Shown: positions 56,709 through 64,000 of the stretch, piece after piece
How positions within the stretch are numbered: position 1 is the first letter of the stretch
Layout: every line of letters begins with the position of its first letter
Assembly: GCA_031216915.1 (NCBI GenBank)
Contig: CM062292.1
Coordinates: 202,141,262 to 202,205,261, forward strand
Direction: 5' to 3'
Source of the DNA: Pictodentalium vernedei
Taxonomy: Eukaryota > Mollusca > Scaphopoda > Dentaliida > Dentaliidae
DNA: 64,000 bases
Made by a program: the position numbers and the translations under genes
The notes under the pieces: model-generated
What the model was told of the DNA's origin: nothing
What the model saw: the letters and a program-made list of their open reading frames with translations, nothing else
Databases searched by the model: none

Positions 56709-58137
56709 ATCTGAGAATACTATAAGAGAGTAGTGCTAGACGGTATGATAATATAGATGGTGGAGATGTTGGAAGAAGTGAAAGTGATGAATTTGGGATT
56801 ACAGGTTCTGGATAAGGCGGAATCACTAGAACAGGCAGTATAGGGAGAAGGAGGAGATTGTGGAGGAGGCGTTGTGTTGATGTTGGTGTTGTGGCGGTGT
56901 TGGTGATGATGTTGAGTAGTTATGCATGTTGAAAATGAGCCATTTTGTAGGACCCCGGGGCAGGACCCCGGAAGTGACGTCATGTCACGTGACTGGGCGA
57001 TCATGTTGGGTTGTCATGATAGTGCACGTTGGTGGCCATATTTGTGATGTCGTTATCATAAAAAAGGTGGTAGGAGTGCGTATGCGCAGCTCGTGTTGTA
57101 ATAGGGACACGTGCTCCGTCTCACCACTTACAACCCGACAATAGATATCGAATTAATCTAAACAACCCGACAATCTTCAGGAAACTGTCCAAAACATTCC
57201 CGAAAACACTCCCGAATCCTGCCAGTACCGATTTAGTAACTCGCCAGAAACTCGAAGGACCAGGACTTCAGGAGCTCCAGGGGCAGTAGGGCTCCGGGGA
57301 CAGGGGCTGCGCCCCCCCCCCCCCCCCATTCCAGTTTATCTCTCAGTTAAAAAAAACACTATTGTAATAAACCAACCATTATTGTAATAAATCCATTTCT
57401 GTGATAAATTACGCGTACATTATATGGTCGGACATTAGGTAACGATACTATCCTAAATTTTAAGGATACTAAACCCACGGAATCCCCTTTTTCGTCGTAT
57501 GAAGCAATGAAAGCTATGAAAATGAGCACGATGCGCGCACAATCATACGTCTCAAAATGAATGCTATGAAAATGAGCGCATTGATTACCTCTTCATACGT
57601 CTCATATCCTCATTAAGGATACTATCCTACCTTTATTCGGGAATGTTTTCTGGAGTGTTTGGGTCAGTTTTCTGAAGATTGTCGGGTTGTTTGGATTAAT
57701 TCGATATCTATTGTCGGGTTGTTAGGGGTGAGACGGAGCATGTGTCCCCATAACAACACGCGCTGCGCATACGCACTCCTACCACCTATTATCATGATAA
57801 TGACATAACAACATGGCCACCCACGTGCACTATCATGACAACCCAACATGACCGCCCAATCGCGTGACATGACGTCATTTTCGGGGTCCTGCCCCGGGGT
57901 CCTACAAAATGGCTCATTTTCAACATACATAACTACTCAACACCATAACCAACACCGCCACAACACAAACATCAACACAACTCCTCCTCCACAATCTCCT
58001 CCTTCTCTTGCCTGTTCTAGTGATTCCGCCTTTTCCAGAACCTGTAATCCCAAATTCATCACTTCCATTCTTCCAACATCTCCACCATCTATATTATCAT
58101 ACCGCCTAGCACTACTCTCTTATAGTATTCTCAGATA
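56709..58137. mobile_element. Long inverted repeat, ~500 bp arms
   Basis: The left arm 56709-57215 and right arm 57637-58137 are reverse complements with scattered differences (for example tatctgagaatactataaga at the left edge and its complement at the right edge). Each arm holds 'ggaccccggggcaggacccc', 'tgacgtcatgtcacg' and 'agtgcgtatgcgcag'-type sequence. The spacer of about 420 bp has two 'atgaaagctatgaaaatgag'-like blocks, 'ggatactatcctaa' and a poly-C run. No transposase was recognised. It may be a fold-back or non-autonomous DNA transposon with long TIRs. Confidence 0.8.
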
Positions 58138-58159
58138 AGTAGTATGTAATGGGGTTTTG

Positions 58160-58345
58160 AGGACTCATTGGCCGGACCTCGGTGCCGGACCTCGGAAGTG
58201 ACGTCATGTCACGTGACCTAGTGGCGCCATGTTGTGTTGTCATGGTAACCCGCGTGAGCGGCCATGCTGTGACGTCATATCCATAGTGATACGTGGTGTG
58301 AGTGCGCATGCGCAGTGCGTGTTGTTAGGGTGATACGTGTTTCCG
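58160..58345 (+). repeat. Third, diverged partial copy of the inverted-repeat arm
   Basis: Same orientation as the left arm: 'ggacctcggaagtgacgtca', 'tgtcacgtgac', 'catgttgtgttgtcatggta', 'gtgcgcatgcgcag'. It is more diverged than the two arms are from each other, so it is an older relative. Confidence 0.7.
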
Positions 58346-59299
58346 TCGTCCATTTTGTATACTGGAGGCTGCCATCTTGGTTTCTATGGCAGCACGTGGT
58401 TGCTATGTTACCCGATTTTTCTGAAATAGGACGGGGTATGTTCGGAGGGTATGTTCCTTTGTACAGGAGTATTTTCTGGAGCGACTTCCCTGGATAATTA
58501 CCACAAACAACCGACAAGTTTTACTATTTCGAATTCTTCCAGAATTCTCTGCTTCTATCTATATATGCAACAGTTTTCCTCTACCTAGACATGTTCCTTT
58601 GTTCCGGAATATACTCCAGTAGCATAGAAGAGCCTATCAGTTGGAACAGTTTTACTTATTATTACTATAATTAGCTATTCTGGTCTATTCTTGTTAGTTC
58701 TGACCCTATTCCAAGTACTCTTGTTGTTTCATTTATCTAGAACATTTATAACCAATCAGATTGCTTGATTTCCCATAACCTGTACTTAATCGTATAGAGT
58801 TATCTCCCCTTATTACAAGGAAGTTGTATCCGATTCTCATCACATCTAATCCTATGCCAAGCATTGCATACTACCTATACCAGAAACAGGTGGTCTCTCA
58901 TGACAGGTCCATTAGAGAGTAAAACAACCAAATGGAACAAGATCACAGTGGTCTCTCAAGACAGGCTTTACTGTATCCAGTTAACTGAGAAATAAACTCA
59001 TACGTCGTAAGAAAGGCCAGACCGCCCTGAGCGAAACTTTTCAGAGTGGTCTAATTGCCACATTGGAGAATGTCACCCAGATAACCGACATGTCAACCAT
59101 ACAGGTACACGGAGGCTAGCAATTTTATTGATAAAGAATCATATGCTCGTATATGACTTATAAACGAACAACCACAGGAAACAAACCAACTAAAAAGTGG
59201 ATGTGCCCATGAGGATGCCGTTAGAACATGACCCAGTTGCCAATCGAGAAGCCATGAAAGGCATGCATATACTAAATGCATACGAGGCTTACAGGAGGA
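58346..59299. other. No gene recognised
   Basis: Includes two 'tggtctctcatgacaggt' / 'tggtctctcaagacaggct' repeats at about 58890 and 58950. The part from about 59000 may already be decayed DIRS sequence, but I could not confirm this. Confidence 0.35.
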
Positions 59300-59960
59300 A
59301 AACTATGTCCTGCCCTGTAATCGCCTCTTAACACATTGGCAGGGGGGGTTCGACGAAATATTCATATCGAACCCCCCTTCACCCGCATTACTTGAATGTT
59401 AGTCATGAAATGGAAAAGGAACCGCAGGGCTCCCTCACGTTTGACTGACTCCATAATGCCACTAAGGACAGAGAGGGATGTGAAGAACAAGTACACCGTA
59501 TCGACATAATCACACTAGGTAAATATGGGGTCATTAATAGGGCTTATCGCCTCATATAACTAACACCAAACCATATCCGGTAGGAAGAGAACAACCTCCT
59601 CTAACATACGGTATCATGCCCGATAGGACAACGAACTCAGCCTAGCTGAAGCAGCTAAAGGTCTTCCTATACGTGAAGACAATAAAAGGCTGATAACTGC
59701 GGCCTTAGAAGCTCACTAAGGAGATTTACAACGCTAGCTGAAGCTTATAAGTCTTCATCTCTGTGAAGACAGATATATCGGTGAAAGTTGTGACCTTGAA
59801 GGCTCACTGAATGGAGACTTACAACTATCGTCGTGCAAGGTAGGGAATGAAGAGCCGCTATTCAACAGCCCTAAATTCCCAAAGAGATAGCAGTCCCCAG
59901 AGAAAACAAGAGCACACGTATCGCTGAAGCAATACAATGTCCCCTACCGGACTAAAGAGC
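59300..59960 (-). mobile_element. Decayed DIRS family-B internal fragment
   Basis: 'tgactgactccataatgcca' and 'gagggatgtgaagaacaa' here parallel 'catactccgtaatgccactg' and 'gaatgatgtgaagaacaaaa' at 41825-41880 of the full-length decayed copy, and the C-rich segment before them also corresponds. No end is present. It could be the continuation of the end fragment at 55399-55821 after later insertions. Confidence 0.5.
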
Positions 59961-59984
59961 ATTAATAATTATACAAATGTTATA

Positions 59985-61116
59985 ACCTTGATGTGATCAG
60001 CATGAATTCCGTTGAAGCATTTCCAAAAAAAGTCCGGAAAACTGATATTTTAGCGTATTTCCATATTTCCAAGGGCCATAACTCAAACAAGAATAATGCA
60101 ATCAGCATGAAACTCAAACTTGATCTGTAAGTCATCGTTCTATAGTAGGTTACCAAGAATGAAATCATTCGGTTGAAGCATTTCCCAAAAAAGTCCGGAA
60201 AACTAAAGTATGACTGACAGACTGACAGATGGACAGAGTGCAAAAGAAACTTGATCTGTAAGTCATCGTTCCATAGTAGGTTACCAAAAATGAAATCATT
60301 CCGTTGAAGCATTTCCAAAAAAAGTCCGGAAAACTAAAGTATGACCAACAGACTGACTGACTGACAGACTGACGGATGGATGGACAGAGTGTAAATGAAA
60401 CTTGATCTGTAAGTTATTGTTCTATAGTAGGTTACCAAAAATTAAATCATTCCGTTGAAGCGTTTCCAAAAAAAGTCTGGAAAACTAAAGTATGACCGAC
60501 AGACTGACTGACAGACTGATGAATGGATGGACAGAGTGTAAATGAAACTTGATCTGTAAGTCATCGTTCTATAGTAAGTTACCAAAAATGAAATCATTCC
60601 GTTGAAGCGTTTCCAGAAAAAGTCTGGAAAACTGATAATTTGGCACTTTTCCATATTTTCAAGGGCCATAACTCACACAAGAATAAGGCAATCTGCATGA
60701 AACTCAAACTTGATCTGTAAGTCATTGTTCTATAGTAGGCTTCCAAAAATGAAATCATTCCGTTGAAGCGTTTCCAAAAAAAGTCCGGAAAACTGATATT
60801 TTGGCGCTTTTCCATATTTCCAAGGGCCATAACTCACACAAGAATAAGGCAATCAGCATGAAACTCAAACCTGATCTGTAAGTCATCGTTCTATAGTAGT
60901 TTACCAAAAATAAAATCATTCCGTTGAAGCGTTTCCAAAAAAACTCTGGAAAACTGATATTTTGGTGCTTTTCCATATTTCCAAGGGCCGTAACTCACAC
61001 AAGAATAATGCAATCAGCATGAAATTCAAACTTGATCAGTAATTTATCGTTCTATAGTAGTTTACCAAAAATGAAATCATTCCGTTGAAGCGTTTCCAAA
61101 AAAACTCCGGAAAGTT
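59985..61116 (+). repeat. Tandem array, ~160 bp units, with embedded microsatellites
   Basis: Anchors 'cttgatctgtaagt' at about 60119, 60249, 60401, 60549, 60709, 60870 and 61029. Full units contain 'gaaatcattccgttgaagc', 'aaaagtccggaaaactga', 'gcgcttttccatatttccaa' and 'gggccataactcacacaag'. In three units the 'ggccataactc' part is replaced by a GACTGACA/GGATGGAC microsatellite. Cut at the right by a DIRS insertion. Minus-strand frames through it are repeat translations. Confidence 0.82.
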
Positions 61117-64000
61117 AAAAAATTTATAGTAATTTATATATTTTTTATACTTACCAATGACCCAGACATAGCTGGTGCTAACTCTTAAAATATAGGGCCA
61201 AACACAAATTTTGCCCCCCAATCCCCAAAATTTGCATCTAAAACTAAAGAAAACATGTCCTGAAAGGCCCTCCACACCTCGCCCCCACTGTGCATGCGCA
61301 GTGTCAAGGATGTTCCGAAATTGGCGCCATTTATCATTCTAATAACCAGTGCCTGGTAAGCGCTATGTACTCAGCGGGGAGGCAAGAGTTCCCAACTCCT
61401 GGGAGGGCCATCCCCGTCTGGGTCATTGGTAAGTATAAAAAATATATAAATTACTATAAATTTTTTAACATTTTTATACTGTACCAATGACCCAGACATA
61501 GCTGAATAGTAAAAAGGCTGGAGGGCCAAGGACATAGAGAAAAATGGAATACGCTCAATAAAATAAAATAGAGTCATCCCCTGTAGGGAAAAGAAGTAAT
61601 AGGCCTTACATGTATCTTTCTTATTTATGATAAATTAGAAAGATACAACACCTTCCAAAAATTGAGCTTCATACATCCATGTACTCTATTAATATCCAAT
61701 AATCCTTATACTAATAATTTTTAAAGTAAGCCAATAATAAAGTAAGTCTAGAGAATAGAGACTCTTATACTCCTGAAAGTGAGTGAGAATTGCATAATCA
61801 TGTCCGTTGACATATGCAATATTCAAAAGCTATACTTTAAAAACTAAGACTTGAATGAATTTTATAAACTTAAACTTCTCACTAAACAACCATCCCAATA
61901 ACAGCTCAGAATTACTAACTCCGGAGGAGGTATCCCCTTGTTTTCATAGTAAAAACAGGTGACCCAAGGGAACACCCTCCCCCCCCCCCTTTTTCTTGCC
62001 CTGGGTCAAATAGCCCAGAGCGAAGAGGGCAGCCGAACGGAGACACTGCCGAAACAGACAGCCTACCTAGCTATAGTAGCAACTGTTAAGAGAATGATAT
62101 TCTGAGCAGTAGATAATAGACCTAACAATAGAGGCCTCCAGAAATGGACTCGATATTTCTGAGATAAAATTCATGAATGGATGGCTGAGCGCAATGAGCA
62201 GCCTTCAAAAATCTATAATAGCAACACTATTAATGTAAGCCCAAGAAGTAGAAGAACTCTTACTTCATGAGCCGAAATCTTAAGCACAACTGCTAAGCCA
62301 ATGATATACCATAAGCAGTACGCTAGTTAATAGAATCCATTAAAAATAAAATGGAGCGTAACGTCCTTCTACTAGACATCAAAGACAGAAGAAGCTTACG
62401 CCCTTGTAATAAACAGATATCTGTTTATAAATACATAAACTGTACCCGGAAAGAGTAAAAGGCCTATGCCCATACGAAGACGGAAGGACCTTAAAATAAT
62501 AGGTTCCGGAAATAGGAGCCTAACTCTTATGCAACAATCCAACCTAAATAGTAACGGAAGTATTGATTCCGAAACTATGAAAGTGAAAATCATCCATCGA
62601 TAGTGCATGAAACTCACTGACTCTACAGTAAAAGAGAAACCAACAGAATTACTGTCTAAAAGGTCAGAATTTGAAAACTACTGTTTCCAGAGGCTCAAAT
62701 GATTACATAGCTAAATAAGAACCGAAGTTAAAATCCGTATAGGAATTTAATCTAAAGATTCTAAGTCTGTTTATCAAAAAGTTACTGACTTAGATAAAGA
62801 GACAAAAGACTCAATTGTAAACTATCGTAGAGTGCATAGGTATGAGGTAACATAAACCTATAACCTAAATAACAACAGGCTGCAGTAGATCTTGTGAAAC
62901 AAGTATACTAAAAACTAGCAATGCGTAGTATGGAGGGATCAACCATATGAACATAATGATCCCTACACCACGACGGAAGAGCCTCCACTTTAGTCGCATA
63001 GCGAAGAAGAGGATCTCCTATAGTAAGAAATCGCGTCCAAAGCTCGTCCAGTACAGTGCTTACAATGCAATACGGACCACACAACGGAATACATGAAGGT
63101 TGCGACCTTGCTGGTTGTGATAAAGATGACACGATTTACCCAGTGAAAAAAGACCCTCACATAGAGGAAGATTTCACGTTAAGATCCACAGTAGACAAAA
63201 GAGTAAATTACTCATGATCTCTGTGAAGATAGAGATGCTATCAACAGAAATGTATTGTGGTTGTTTATCTTAGCAATACCTGCTTAAACAACAGCGCCGG
63301 AGGATACGCGTATCCTATCATTCCGTCCTATAGATCAATAGAGCGTTAACAGTATTAGCTCAGAGATCTGGACAAGCCAACACATACGTCTGCAATTGAT
63401 TAGCAAGCTGTGTCATAAATAAAACATCATTGGGCGCTCCCATAGATAGCAAATCTGATTAAATACTTGTTTGTTGAGAGTCCATTCTGACAGCAACAAG
63501 CGACCCGTAAGAGAACGGGAGTCCGGTAAAACAATCAGACGACCCAGAATATGACGGACCAAAACTGAACTTGGTGTACTATAACCAACAGACGGATTCT
63601 TTCCATTAAATTGAATAACGGAAACGAAAGAGTGCCTCCCTGGTTCCGGAGATACGCCACTACTGTCGAATTAAAGGACAGGAATTTGGGCATGCGTTTC
63701 TGAATAATGTTCATGCAATGACATAAAGCAAGCCTGAAAAACATTATTCCGCGGAAGTTAAACTGATAGCTAAAAGACTGCGGAACCCCAAAGACCCTGG
63801 CACTTCGAATCCGTAGGGATCAGAATATCCCAATCTGTTTGACTGGCAACCGTCATAACAGCCACACTAGGGTCCGGCAACTGCGGCGGCACTCTCTGAG
63901 TCAACCACCGAATGTTTGCCCCAGTCTGAATCTCTTGTAACACTAGATAGACAAGAGAATGTATAAATCAAGCAATTCATGGATTGCCGGAAAGTTGCCG
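61117..64000 (-). mobile_element. DIRS family-B element, cut by window edge
   Basis: It starts with the outer end (aaaatttatagtaatttata ... gctggtgctaactcttaaaa) inside the tandem array. The ICR is at about 61418-61500 (gggtcattggtaagtataaa ... tactgtaccaatgacccaga). RNase H remnants lie at 63535-63990 on the minus strand (NSTVVAYLRNQGGTLSFPL). The recombinase region (about 61.6-63.2 kb) has no long frame left. Together with 55399 it defines a family-B subgroup that is more alike than the 40.1 kb copy. Confidence 0.82.
63535..63744 (-). pseudogene. DIRS RNase H remnant
   Basis: The piece NSTVVAYLRNQGGTLSFPLF parallels NSTVFAYIQNQGGTHSVPMY of the 15.66 kb element. It sits about 2.5 kb from the element's recombinase-side end in both. 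The upstream RNase H region continues in decayed form to about 63890. Confidence 0.75.

Overview
The window looks like animal nuclear DNA, most likely from a bivalve mollusc. It is an AT-rich, intron-scale landscape packed with repeats. The bivalve reading is an inference from the repeat types: pearl-like elements with tandem-repeat cores and GGAC/GGAT microsatellites, tRNA-derived SINEs with a conserved 'ccttgagcaaggcact' centre, and DIRS retrotransposons. No bacterial-type gene, operon, rRNA gene or CRISPR array was seen.

The one host gene I can support is VPS54, the GARP-complex tethering subunit, on the minus strand across much of the window. Six internal exons were read from splice sites and phase: about 49701-49843, 27760-27886, 22215-22322, 9451-9509, 6555-6651 and 1650-1784. 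They join in a continuous frame of about 210 codons. The 5' part of the gene lies above 49.8 kb or outside the window, and the 3' part lies off the left edge. Most of the rest, up to at least 49.7 kb, is VPS54 intron filled with mobile DNA.

The main mobile element is a nearly complete DIRS-1-type tyrosine-recombinase retrotransposon (15660-22142, minus strand). It has inverted terminal repeats, an internal complementary region (ICR) matching both outer ends, gag, RT/RNase H/methyltransferase-like and tyrosine-recombinase regions. All three coding regions are broken by a few stops and frameshifts. A second, older DIRS family is represented by a full-length wreck (40114-45755), a gag-side half (52390-55398), a recombinase-side end (55399-55821), an internal fragment (59300-59960) and an element running off the right edge (61117-64000).

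The other dominant component is a group of elements sharing one architecture: a short terminal inverted repeat, a core of about 145-170 bp tandem units, a GGAC/GGAT-type microsatellite, a small 3' hairpin, then the inverted terminal motif. At least four sequence-unrelated families do this: P1 at 4.4, 10.1, 13.7, 34.0 and 38.8 kb; P2 at 31.9 kb; P3 at 11.15 and 23.5 kb; P5 at 25.8 kb. Several are nested. P1 at 10.1 kb holds a P3, which holds an R element. P1 at 38.8 kb holds a DIRS. A MITE at 23.3 kb holds a P3. A DIRS sits in the array ending at 61.1 kb.

Smaller items include a fold-back MITE family with AACCCTTTACC ends, two opposed SINEs (22.8 and 28.1 kb), a hAT-like element (47.8-49.36 kb), a long inverted repeat with a third partial copy (56.7-58.35 kb), a cluster of ATAATGTTATAAC-type motifs (55.8-56.0 kb), and long perfect-looking fold-backs at 39.1 and 49.0 kb.
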